Shown: positions 7,228-13,545, numbered from the stretch's first letter. The stretch is 14,464 nucleotides of DNA from an uncultured Collinsella sp. (GCA_958405195.1 CATYDM010000052.1:1-14464), one strand, 5' to 3'. Made by a program: numbers and translations. Notes: a model not told the origin generated them from the letters alone.

Positions 7228-7881
7228 ATGTTGCTCTGCCCCAGCCTCATGTGCGCCGACTACGGCAACCTGCGTGCGACCGTCGAGGAGCTCGACGCCG
7301 CCGGCATTGATATCTTCCATTGCGACGTGATGGACGGCAGTTTCGTTCCCAACTTCGCCATGGGCCTCGAGGACATTAAGGCCGTGCGTGCTGCTACTAA
7401 CAAGCTCGTCGACGTGCACCTTATGGTCGAGAACCCCGCCAGCAAGGTGGAGCTTTTTGCCGCCGCGGGCGCGGACATCATCTACATCCACCCGGAGTCC
7501 GAGCGCTACGTGGTCAAGACCCTCGCCGCGATCAAGTCTCTTGGCAAGAGCGCCGGTATTGCCGTGAACCCCGACACCTCGATTTCCGAGGTTGAGGAGA
7601 TGCTGAACCTCTGCGACTACGTGATGGTCATGACGGTGAATCCGGGTTTTGCCGGCCAGAGCTTTATCGAGTTCACGAACGACAAGGTACGTCGCCTTGC
7701 CGCTCTTAAGGAACGTTTCGGCTTTGAGCTCATGATCGACGGCGCCTGCTCGCCCGAGCGCGTGCGCGACCTGTCCGCTATCGGCGCGGACGGCTTCATC
7801 TTGGGTACCAGTGCGCTGTTTGGCAAGGACGCCGGTTACGAGGAGTGCCTGCGCCGTCTGCGCGCCGGCGAGGTGTATTAG
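7228..7881 (+). CDS. rpe: Ribulose-phosphate 3-epimerase family; probably allulose-6-phosphate 3-epimerase (AlsE-like)
   Basis: A 217-residue TIM-barrel epimerase of usual length. Metal and catalytic residues of the family are all present: H31 and D33 (HCDVMDG), H64 (VDVHLMV) and D171 (IDG), with the VMTVNPGFAGQ loop (133-143) contacting phosphate. Several spots resemble E. coli AlsE more than housekeeping Rpe, from memory: PSLMCAD (Rpe: PSILSAD), PGFAGQ (Rpe: PGFGGQ), IHPE, and GTSALFG (AlsE: GTSGLFN). AlsE converts D-allulose-6-phosphate to fructose-6-phosphate. AAGGAG lies six bases before the ATG. It is followed by rpiB after 69 bases, a spacer with a CGCGCG hairpin (7912-7926), and is preceded by a LacI-type operator cluster. 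A plain pentose-phosphate role cannot be excluded. Confidence 0.9.
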   Translation: MLLCPSLMCADYGNLRATVEELDAAGIDIFHCDVMDGSFVPNFAMGLEDIKAVRAATNKLVDVHLMVENPASKVELFAAAGADIIYIHPESERYVVKTLAAIKSLGKSAGIAVNPDTSISEVEEMLNLCDYVMVMTVNPGFAGQSFIEFTNDKVRRLAALKERFGFELMIDGACSPERVRDLSAIGADGFILGTSALFGKDAGYEECLRRLRAGEVY

Positions 7882-7950
7882 ACGCGAAAAGGCAAATTAG
7901 GACGAAATAAGCGCGCGACACGCGCGAGCGGATTTGGAAAGGGGTCTCTT

Positions 7951-8427
7951 ATGAAGATCGGTATTGGAAACGACCACGTTGCGGTTGAGTACAAGGAAGC
8001 CATTGCGGCTTATATCCAGGAGAAGTACGGCTATGAGGTCGTGAACTTCGGCACGGACAGCACCGAGCGCTTTGACTATCCCATCGCGGGTGAGGCCGTG
8101 GCGAACGCGGTCGTGGCCGGGGAAGTCGATCGCGGTATCGTGATCTGCGGCACGGGAGTGGGCATTTCGCTTGCCGCGAACAAGGTGCGCGGTATCCGTT
8201 GCTGCACCTGCTCTGAGCCGTATTCCGCTCGCTTGTCACGCGAGCACAACAACACCAACATGCTCGCATTTGGTGCTCGCGTGGTAGGCATCGAGCTGGC
8301 CAAGATGATCGTCGACGCCTGGCTCACCGGCGAGTTCGAGGGCGGCCGTCACCAGCGCCGCATCGATATGATTCGCCAGATCGAGGCTCGTCAGCTCGTG
8401 CGTGCGGAGGAGGCACGCGGCTGGTAG
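7951..8427 (+). CDS. rpiB: Ribose-5-phosphate isomerase B / allose-6-phosphate isomerase
   Basis: A 158-residue cytosolic sugar-phosphate isomerase of the RpiB/LacAB family. It has the substrate-binding DH pair (D8, H9), DYP (42-44), the catalytic cysteine C66 in CGTGVGIS, and SREHNNTN (96-103). The stretch from CSEPYSARLSR to EGGRHQRR is very close to E. coli RpiB, which is also the allose-6-phosphate isomerase of the allose pathway (AlsI activity). Position 6 is N (GNDHVA) where E. coli has C. The start follows GGAAAGGGG six bases upstream. It is last in the operon, ending in a strong terminator four bases after the stop. With the upstream epimerase it could carry allose-6-phosphate through allulose-6-phosphate to fructose-6-phosphate; ribose-5-phosphate activity is also likely. 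Confidence 0.93.
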   Translation: MKIGIGNDHVAVEYKEAIAAYIQEKYGYEVVNFGTDSTERFDYPIAGEAVANAVVAGEVDRGIVICGTGVGISLAANKVRGIRCCTCSEPYSARLSREHNNTNMLAFGARVVGIELAKMIVDAWLTGEFEGGRHQRRIDMIRQIEARQLVRAEEARGW

Positions 8428-8430
8428 TGG

Positions 8431-8462
8431 AAAAGCCCGTCACCCGTGGTGGCGGGCTTTTT
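8431..8462 (+). terminator. Strong intrinsic terminator after rpiB
   Basis: AAAAGCCCG-TCACC and GGTGG-CGGGCTTTT form a stem of about 14 bp with a CGT loop and one T-G pair, ending in T5. The A-run before it means it may also work for minus-strand transcripts arriving from the LacI-type gene. Confidence 0.9.
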
Positions 8463-8501
8463 GCATATCGCGCGTGGGATAGAGCGCATGCGAGAGGAAA
8501 G

Positions 8502-8636
8502 CTCGGCTGCTTCGGACGGTGTTGGAGGGGGTGCCTGAGAAGACCGAGATCATGCACATCGCCTAACCGTGGTTTCTTCCATTGTCATCCATCCGCTACT
8601 CAGCAGGTCGTCCCTAAACCGTCCGAAACAGCCGAG
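8502..8636. repeat. Long inverted repeat between rpiB and the LacI-type gene
   Basis: Arms of 19 bases (8502-8520 and 8618-8636) match except for one C/A position that becomes a G-U pair on the minus strand. The loop is 97 bases, with a nested CTGAG/CTCAG pair. It lies in the 240-base gap between convergent genes and shares GTCCCTAAA with the inverted repeat at 31-97. It may be an intergenic repeat or a processed 3' structure of the minus-strand transcript. Confidence 0.6.
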
Positions 8637-8702
8637 TTTTGGAAACCGACTCCCTCGGGGGATAGGCTGAGCATCACGTTGGGACCATTTACCATCCGCG
8701 GT

Positions 8703-9713
8703 CTAACTGCTCGCACGCTGCACGAGCTTGACAGGGACAAGCGTCTCCATCTCGGGTTTCTCGCCGCGCAGCAGGGCGAGCAGGGCCTGACATCCCTCGT
8801 GCGCGAGGCGCTCGGGGAAGCGGCGAATGGTGCTGATCTGCGGCGTCGGGATCTGCGCGTACACGGAATCGTCGAAACCGATGAGGCGGACGTCCTCGGG
8901 TACGCGCTTGCCGGCCGCAACGAGCGCCCGCAGCGCACCCACGGCAGCGTGGTCGCTATGGGCAAAGATGCCGTCGACGGGGCAACCCGTGGAGAGGAAG
9001 TCGGTCACGAGTTCCTCAGACTCGATGATGCTCGGCTGCTTGCCCGAGACAAACAGCTGGTAGTCGCGGCACAGCGGCATCCCATGCGCGGCAAGCGCCC
9101 GCTCGTAGCCCATCTGACGCTCGTTTCCGGGGTAGTTGGCCGTAAAACTCGAGATGCTCAGGATGTTCTTGCAGCCGCGCTCGATGAGGTGCTCGGTTGC
9201 CATGTAGCCGCCGCCGATGTTGTCGGAACCCACGTGCGGGAAACCGAGGTCGTTTTCGGGCGCGCGGTCGATGCAGACCACGGGAATGCCGTGGGGGACA
9301 AATTCGCCGTCGAGCCTGCGCAGGCCGGAGATGCAGATGATGCCATCGGCTTGTTTGCTCGCAAGCGTGCGGAAGTAATCGCGCTCGCGGGCGGGGTCGT
9401 TGGCGCTGTTGCAGACAAAGACCGAGTAGTCCTCGGTGGCGAGCTCGCGTTCCACATGCAGGGCGATCTTGGAAAAGAAGTCGTTCGAGATGTCCGGCAC
9501 GATCATGCCGATGGTCCGGGACTGGGCCATGCGGAGGCTCTTCGCCGCCATATTCGTGACGTAGCCGTATTCCTCGACGGCGGCTTCAACACGCTCGCGG
9601 GTGTCTTCGGAAAAACGGCCACTGCCGTTGATGACGTGGGAGACCGTGGCGACGGATACGCCGGCCGCTGCGGCAATCTGGCGCATGGACGAGCGCTTGC
9701 CGGGTGTGGGCAT
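8703..9713 (-). CDS. LacI/GalR-family transcriptional regulator
   Basis: A 336-residue regulator of normal family length. The N-terminal helix-turn-helix (about 8-30, MRQIAAAAGVSVATVSHVING) and the hinge helix (NMAAKSLRMAQS, 54-65) are typical. The periplasmic-binding-protein-like sensor begins at TIGMIVPDISNDFF (67-80) and ends with LIGFDDSVYAQIPTPQISTIRR, the usual LacI C-terminal signature. The start follows AGGAGG (9723-9718) four bases upstream. It is convergent with rpiB, and its own promoter region carries the same TTAA-N4-TTAA motif as the epimerase promoter, so it probably represses rpe-rpiB and itself. Effector unknown; a free sugar or sugar phosphate of the pathway is likely. It is not CcpA by any sign I can see, but that is not excluded. 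Confidence 0.93.
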   Translation of the reverse strand: MPTPGKRSSMRQIAAAAGVSVATVSHVINGSGRFSEDTRERVEAAVEEYGYVTNMAAKSLRMAQSRTIGMIVPDISNDFFSKIALHVERELATEDYSVFVCNSANDPARERDYFRTLASKQADGIICISGLRRLDGEFVPHGIPVVCIDRAPENDLGFPHVGSDNIGGGYMATEHLIERGCKNILSISSFTANYPGNERQMGYERALAAHGMPLCRDYQLFVSGKQPSIIESEELVTDFLSTGCPVDGIFAHSDHAAVGALRALVAAGKRVPEDVRLIGFDDSVYAQIPTPQISTIRRFPERLAHEGCQALLALLRGEKPEMETLVPVKLVQRASS

Positions 9714-9736
9714 GGGGCCTCCTGCTGTTTGCGAGT

Positions 9737-9761
9737 GGTTAACAGGTTAACTGAGATTGTA
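9737..9761 (-). promoter_or_regulatory. Operator and -10 box of the LacI-type gene
   Basis: GGTTAACAGGTTAAC (9737-9751) has the GG-TTAA-N4-TTAA layout of the epimerase operators and lies directly downstream of TACAAT (9761-9756 on the minus strand), a good -10. No convincing -35 is present. The operator would cover the transcription start, fitting autorepression. Confidence 0.5.
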
Positions 9762-9927
9762 GCGCATGCGCGATGCCGCGATGGACTCCATGTGCCCAGC
9801 CTATAAACTACGCCGCTGAACAGGCAATATTATCCATATGTAGGACCTGAGTAACAAAACGCCGCCGTTTGCTCGACGGTATGGGACCGCTTGTCGCCAG
9901 CGGATATAAGGGCTTTCAGTCCAATGT

Positions 9928-9943
9928 GGATAAACGTTTAACC
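9928..9943. promoter_or_regulatory. CG-centred LacI-type operator in the lacI-pyrE gap
   Basis: GGATAAACGTTTAACC is symmetric about its central CG with one mismatched pair. It is the best LacI-family operator in the window, about 215 bases before the LacI-type gene and 240 before pyrE. Together with 9737-9751 it could support DNA looping. The rest of the 468-base gap (9714-10181) holds a hairpin before pyrE and no credible gene. Confidence 0.55.
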
Positions 9944-10079
9944 TACAAAGCGTCAAAACATCGGCGCTCAATACGTCAAACACGAACCCTCAACGGGGGA
10001 GTGGCGTCGAGAGCGCTATGGAGGTGTGCAGAGAACGGTTAATAACACTCCGGAGAGCGATCACATAGAAGCAGGGCAG

Positions 10080-10113
10080 GCACCTCAGCGGCATCGGTTC
10101 GCTGAGGTGCTTT
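10080..10113 (+). terminator. Terminator or attenuator hairpin before pyrE
   Basis: GCACCTCAGCG (10080-10090) and CGCTGAGGTGC (10100-10110) form a perfect 11-bp stem with a 9-base loop followed by TTTCT. It ends about 70 bases before the pyrE start. It could end an upstream transcript or act as an attenuator if the pyrE promoter lies before it. A 16-codon ORF (10018-10068) precedes it but has no good ribosome binding site. Confidence 0.55.
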
Positions 10114-10181
10114 CTGGTAAGCTAAGAACCGGATTCACACGCGCCCGTCCAAGCTGGACGCGCCTATTGGAAGGGAGACCC

Positions 10182-10865
10182 ATGGAGGCTTACAAGCAAG
10201 AATTCATCAAGTTCATGGTCGAGTCCGACGTGCTTAAGTTTGGCAGCTTTACGCTCAAGAGCGGCCGTCAGTCCCCGTTCTTTATGAACGCCGGCGCCTA
10301 CGTGACGGGCTATCAGCTCAAGAAGCTGGGCGAGTATTACGCCCAGGCCATCCACGATAACTTTGGCGACGACTTTGACGTGCTGTTTGGGCCGGCCTAC
10401 AAGGGCATTCCCCTGGCCGTCGTGACCGCGATTGCCTACCACGAGCTGTACGGCAAGGAGGTCAAGTACTGCTGCGACCGCAAGGAGGCCAAGGACCACG
10501 GTGCCGATAAGGGCAACCTGCTGGGTTATGAGCCCAAGGACGGCGACCGCGTGGTCATGGTCGAGGACGTCACCACCAGCGGCAAGTCCATCGACGAGAC
10601 CTATCCCAAGGTTAAGGCTGCTGCCGACGTCGAAATCAAGGGCCTCATCGTGTCTCTCAACCGCATGGAGGTCGGCAAGGGTGGCGTGACCACCGCTCAG
10701 AAGGAGATCGAGGCCAAGTACGGTTTCCCCGTCGCGAGCATCGTTTCCATGGCCGAGGTCGTCGAGACCCTCTACAACCACGAGATCGACGGCAAGGTCG
10801 TTATCGATGACGAGCTCAAGACTGCTATCGATGCCTACTACGAGCAGTACGGAGCTCGGGAGTAG
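10182..10865 (+). CDS. pyrE: Orotate phosphoribosyltransferase
   Basis: A 227-residue cytosolic enzyme joining orotate and PRPP to give orotidine monophosphate, the fifth step of pyrimidine synthesis. It has the N-terminal GSFTLKSGRQSPFF segment (21-34) that contacts orotate, GPAYKGIPLA (70-79), the flexible catalytic loop DRKEAKDHGADKG (99-111), and the PRPP-binding motif VVMVEDVTTSGKS (124-136). The ATG follows AAGGGAG; a GTG in frame at 10026 would run through the upstream hairpin and is rejected. No other pyr gene is adjacent, so it is transcribed alone. Its 3' end is followed after three bases by the structured element at 10869. Confidence 0.96.
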   Translation: MEAYKQEFIKFMVESDVLKFGSFTLKSGRQSPFFMNAGAYVTGYQLKKLGEYYAQAIHDNFGDDFDVLFGPAYKGIPLAVVTAIAYHELYGKEVKYCCDRKEAKDHGADKGNLLGYEPKDGDRVVMVEDVTTSGKSIDETYPKVKAAADVEIKGLIVSLNRMEVGKGGVTTAQKEIEAKYGFPVASIVSMAEVVETLYNHEIDGKVVIDDELKTAIDAYYEQYGARE

Positions 10866-10868
10866 GTA

Positions 10869-10977
10869 GTTACGCGGGTTTACCAACCCGCGTAACGGCT
10901 CGACGCTGCGCGGGCTGCATTTGGACAATCTGACGTTCAACTTCAAGGGCGCGACCGAAAGGTCAGCGCCCTTTCGT
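10869..10977 (+). ncRNA. Structured 3' RNA element, copy 1 (after pyrE)
   Basis: A 109-nt block found again without gaps at 14302-14410. Hairpin 1 is a perfect 12-bp stem (10869-10880 with 10885-10896) with loop TACC. A conserved GCTCGACGCTGC (10898-10909), a variable 16-base linker and a conserved CAATCTGACGTTCAA lead to hairpin 2. Hairpin 2 pairs AAGGGCGC with GCGCCCTT (10945-10952, 10966-10973), topped by GACC-GAAA-GGTC with one bulged A. The tail TTTCGTTT is a weak U-run. Hairpin 1 differs from copy 2 at three pairs, all compensated, which argues for selection on RNA structure. It may be a terminator-like 3' UTR element. Rfam has a Collinsella-1 RNA family; I cannot tell if this is the same. 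Confidence 0.7.
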
Positions 10978-11046
10978 TTCACGTCACCTTGTCTCAAATG
11001 TGACCCGCTCGCTGGCGTTGCCAAAACACCGGTGTTGCCGTGGTAA

Positions 11047-11096
11047 TCATTGGGGACGTTCTTGTTTGACTAGTCGTTTAAGAACGTCCCCAATGA
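11047..11096. repeat. Perfect hairpin repeat
   Basis: TCATTGGGGACGTTCTT (11047-11063) and its exact complement (11080-11096) flank a 16-base loop; an extra G-U pair extends it inward. TGACTAGTC occurs both in the loop and just after the right arm. There is no T-run, so it looks like an intergenic repeat. The Fic-side hairpin repeat begins nine bases later. Confidence 0.65.
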
Positions 11097-11104
11097 CTAG
11101 TCAG

Positions 11105-11173
11105 AAATGAGCGTGGATAATCTCCCGTTTTTGGCCTGTGTGCGGGCTCAAAGTGGGAGACTATCCACGCTCG
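11105..11173. repeat. Flanking hairpin repeat A (3' side of the Fic gene)
   Basis: Arms 11109-11126 and 11155-11172 pair over 18 positions with one mismatch that becomes G-U on the minus strand. The block is closely related to 12540-12614: both start AAATGA(G/A)CGTGGATAATCTCC, contain GTTTTTGGC and CTCAAAG, and end TATCCACGCTCG. It starts 26 bases past the Fic stop codon and may also serve as its 3' stem. Confidence 0.75.
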
Positions 11174-11198
11174 CTTTAATTTGGCTGGGCTGCGATGC

Positions 11199-12371
11199 CT
11201 ATCTAATCGGCTCAGCGTCTTCCCTGAGAATCGAAAGATACTCTTCATACCCGTACTGCCGGTATCTCTGTCTTGACTCGTCGAGCGGACGGAGGATACC
11301 CAATTCTTCAAATGATTTGACGAGCGAGCTCGCGGTACTCCTGCCGATATCGAGTTGGGCAGCGATGAATGCGGTGTCGACGATGGGGTGCTCTTCAAGA
11401 ATGCCCAACAGCCTTTGCCCGTTTGCAGCAGTCCTTCCGAGATTTTCGGTAATGGTTGCTGTGGAACGGTTATGGAGGTCAACAAGGTTTTTTAAAGACC
11501 CTACCGAGTCCTTCGCACTCTCGAGAAGACTGTTGCAGAAAAACTCTATCCATTCCTCGTAAGTGCCTCTCTCCCTTACGGATGTGAGCTGTCGGTAGTA
11601 CTCGCTTCGATTTTTCTTGAACTGGAACGATGGATAGAACAAGCAAGAATGAAGAACGCCATCATTGATGAGCATAAGTGTAATGAGAAGCCTGCCCAGG
11701 CGACCGTTTCCGTCTAGGAATGGATGGGCAGTTTCAAATTGGTAATGGACGAGCGCCGCCCGCACAATCGGATCCATTTCGACTTGAGGCTCATTGATAA
11801 AGCGTTCGAGGTCCTGAAGCGTGTTGCTCAAATCTTCAATGTTTGGAGGGACAAACGATGCGGTTGCAATGGTGCAACCTGAGGGGCCAATCCAGTTTTG
11901 TGAGGAGCGCAGCTCGCCAGGATTTTTCTCCGTTCCGCGCACTCCGTCCAGCAGGACCGCATGAACTTGCCTAAGAAGTCTCGTGCACAAGGGCATCTTT
12001 TTGAGCAGTTCTACGCCGCGGTCGACAGCACGGATGTAATTCACGACGTCTGCGACATCTTTATGATGGAGTTGTGTTTGCGATGGACTAAGTAGGTCGT
12101 CAAACGTGCACTGGGTTCCCTCAATTTGCGAAGAAAGGAGTGCTTCTTTGCGCACGTACATTGTCAGATACATGTCGGCGTTGGGAACAAAGTAGAGCAT
12201 GCCTTCAAGCTCTCCAAGCTTTCGTGAGCATGCGGAAAGCGTGCGATAGGTTTCCTCGGTGAGGTTTAGCTGCCTCAATGATTGCAAGGGCGTTGGAAAA
12301 AACGAATAGTAAGCCAATTTCCCCGATAGATTATTGCGGAGCGTTCCCTGGCCGTTCTCCTCGATTTGCAT
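11199..12371 (-). CDS. Fic-family protein with inhibitory motif and C-terminal winged helix
   Basis: The chosen start (12371) follows GGAGGG by four bases and gives 390 residues; an ATG 12 bases upstream lacks a ribosome binding site. Fic enzymes usually transfer AMP from ATP to a hydroxyl group of a target protein. Numbered from the upstream ATG (subtract 4 for the chosen start), the core motif HPFLDGNGRLGR lies at 220-231 with the catalytic H220. An N-terminal SSQIEG (84-89) fits the (S/T)xxxE(G/N) inhibitory motif of class II Fic proteins, so activity is probably held off by its own glutamate. Residues ~320-370 look like a winged helix, as in Fic proteins thought to bind DNA. It has no antitoxin partner, lower GC than its neighbours and lies between related repeats, suggesting acquisition. 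Target unknown. Confidence 0.9.
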   Translation of the reverse strand: MQIEENGQGTLRNNLSGKLAYYSFFPTPLQSLRQLNLTEETYRTLSACSRKLGELEGMLYFVPNADMYLTMYVRKEALLSSQIEGTQCTFDDLLSPSQTQLHHKDVADVVNYIRAVDRGVELLKKMPLCTRLLRQVHAVLLDGVRGTEKNPGELRSSQNWIGPSGCTIATASFVPPNIEDLSNTLQDLERFINEPQVEMDPIVRAALVHYQFETAHPFLDGNGRLGRLLITLMLINDGVLHSCLFYPSFQFKKNRSEYYRQLTSVRERGTYEEWIEFFCNSLLESAKDSVGSLKNLVDLHNRSTATITENLGRTAANGQRLLGILEEHPIVDTAFIAAQLDIGRSTASSLVKSFEELGILRPLDESRQRYRQYGYEEYLSILREDAEPIR

Positions 12372-12398
12372 CGCGCCCTCCATATCTTTAGTGCCGGA

Positions 12399-12500
12399 AA
12401 CTCGTTATTAGGCTAATCATATCAATTCTAATAACGAGTTTAAGGATTAAATAGTTATTAGAATTGATGTAAACAATCTAATGACGAGAAGTCGTTATTA
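12399..12500. promoter_or_regulatory. Nested palindrome array upstream of the Fic gene
   Basis: The word TCGTTATTAG or its complement occurs five times with alternating direction. AACTCGTTATTAG (12399-12411) pairs with 12428-12440 over 13 bp. ATCAATTCTAATAAC (12421-12435) pairs with 12454-12468 over 15 bp. TAATGACGA (12479-12487) and TCGTTATTA (12492-12500) form a third palindrome with one mismatch. The arms of the first two overlap, so they cannot both form at once. The array is within 130 bases of the Fic start. It is probably an operator, perhaps for the Fic protein's own winged helix. Confidence 0.65.
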
Positions 12501-12539
12501 CTTGACCATGGAGCTCGGCTTGGTACAGGGGGTCATCCA

Positions 12540-12614
12540 AAATGAACGTGGATAATCTCCTGTTTTTGGCTCGGTGACGGCCTCAAAGTCAAAGTGGAAG
12601 ATTATCCACGCTCG
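12540..12614. repeat. Flanking hairpin repeat B (5' side of the Fic gene)
   Basis: Core arms CGTGGATAATC (12547-12557) and GATTATCCACG (12600-12610) pair perfectly, with more pairs on both sides. It resembles repeat A at 11105-11173 but has six extra bases where CAAAGT is duplicated. Repeats A and B are in the same orientation and bracket the Fic gene and its operator array. Confidence 0.75.
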
Positions 12615-12874
12615 TTAGTTAAGCGTCCGAAAATCCACACTCGCCAAACCTACCAAAAAGGGACGGGTTTATTTTGGCACGTTTCGGTCGGTATCAGGAA
12701 GTGCCAGGGACGGGGCGGCGGCAGGACTCGAGAGCGAAAAGAAGTATCGGGTTTGGTGCGCCCGCTTCTGCCCGTCCCGTGCGCAGACGATACTCGGCTT
12801 ATCGACCCGCGATGCAAAGGAGATGCTCGTCCCACGAGCACTACCGGGAAAGGCTCGCGATTCGAGTCCCCACC
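12615..12874. other. Gene-free stretch before crr with repeat-like remnants
   Basis: No credible coding frame. GGGACGGG occurs at 12660-12667 and 12707-12714, and its complement at 12771-12778. TGGCAC (12675-12680) and GTGCCA (12701-12706) form a stem between the first two. ATGCTCGT-CCC-ACGAGCA (12823-12840) is a compact hairpin without a T-run. These look like pieces of intergenic repeats; a small RNA is possible but not supported further. Confidence 0.4.
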
Positions 12875-12931
12875 TTAGCATTTGAACCATTTGGCACTAT
12901 AATTACCGTAGGCATGCGCACAACGTTGCGC
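12875..12931 (+). promoter_or_regulatory. crr promoter with overlapping palindrome
   Basis: TTAGCA (12875-12880) and a perfect TATAAT (12898-12903) are spaced 17 bases apart. The start of transcription would be near 12910. CAACGTTG (12921-12928), within GCGCACAACGTTGCGC, is a CG-centred palindrome just downstream, where a repressor would block transcription. The same ACAACGTTG occurs at 7096 before the epimerase gene. Confidence 0.65.
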
Positions 12932-12952
12932 TTAATCAAGAGGAGAAAACGT

Positions 12953-13489
12953 ATGGGTCTGTTTGACATGTTCAAGAAGAAGGCTGAGCCCGCGGCTGTC
13001 GCTGCTCCGGCCTCCATCTCTGCTTCTGCTGGCGCCGACGTGCTGTGCTCGCCCGTCAAGGGCAAGGTCATCAAGATGGCTGACGTGCCCGATCCCGTCT
13101 TTGGTGGCGAGGTTCTGGGCAAGGGCTGTGCTGTGTGGCCCGAGGACGATCTGGTCTACGCTCCCTGCGACGGTAAGGTGACCGTCACCATGGGTCACGC
13201 CGTGGGTCTGCAGTCCGATAGCGGCATCGAGGTTCTGGTGCACGTTGGTGTCGATACCGTCAACATGAACGGTGACGGCTTCGAGGGCTTCGTCAAGGCC
13301 GACGACGTCGTGAAGGCTGGCCAGCCCATACTCAAGATCGACCGCGCCAAGATCGCCGCTGCCGGTTACAAGGACTGCGTCGTCGTGGCCGTGTCCAACA
13401 CCGCCGAGTTTGCCGATGTCGAGCTCACCGTCGAGGCAGAGTCCGCCGTCGCCGCCGGTGACGCCATCGTCAAGGTCGTCCGCAAGTAA
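12953..13489 (+). CDS. crr: PTS glucose-type EIIA component
   Basis: A 178-residue soluble EIIA(Glc)-like protein that receives phosphate from HPr and passes it to IIB domains. It has LCSPVKGKVIKMADVPDPVF (31-50), the assisting histidine H82 in MGHAVGL and the phosphorylated histidine H97 in VLVHVGVDTV, then the NMNGDGF loop. Length and motifs match the family, with an N-terminal Ala/Ser linker (11-28) like that of Crr. AGGAG lies seven bases before the start. The gene stands alone between a good promoter and a good terminator. It is the only IIA in the window and the natural partner for the IIA-less permease at 4589, although it probably serves several permeases and may signal carbon status. 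Confidence 0.95.
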   Translation: MGLFDMFKKKAEPAAVAAPASISASAGADVLCSPVKGKVIKMADVPDPVFGGEVLGKGCAVWPEDDLVYAPCDGKVTVTMGHAVGLQSDSGIEVLVHVGVDTVNMNGDGFEGFVKADDVVKAGQPILKIDRAKIAAAGYKDCVVVAVSNTAEFADVELTVEAESAVAAGDAIVKVVRK

Positions 13490-13512
13490 ACTGCGGCGTC
13501 CAAAGGATGTGC

Positions 13513-13545
13513 AAGGGTGGTCGGGTTTTCCGGCCACCTTTTTTA
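13513..13545 (+). terminator. Intrinsic terminator after crr
   Basis: GGTGGTCGG (13516-13524) and CCGGCCACC (13530-13538) pair with one T-G, loop GTTTT, followed by T6 (13539-13544). It lies 24 bases past the stop codon. Confidence 0.9.

Noticed and set aside
8427..9806. 459-codon plus-strand ORF over the LacI-type gene
   Set aside because: Antisense shadow starting inside the rpiB terminator; the minus frame is a complete LacI-family regulator.
12824..12875. tRNA-like 3' end (GATTCGAGTCCCCACC) before crr
   Set aside because: The T-arm does not pair, there is no acceptor stem or anticodon arm, and no CCA context.
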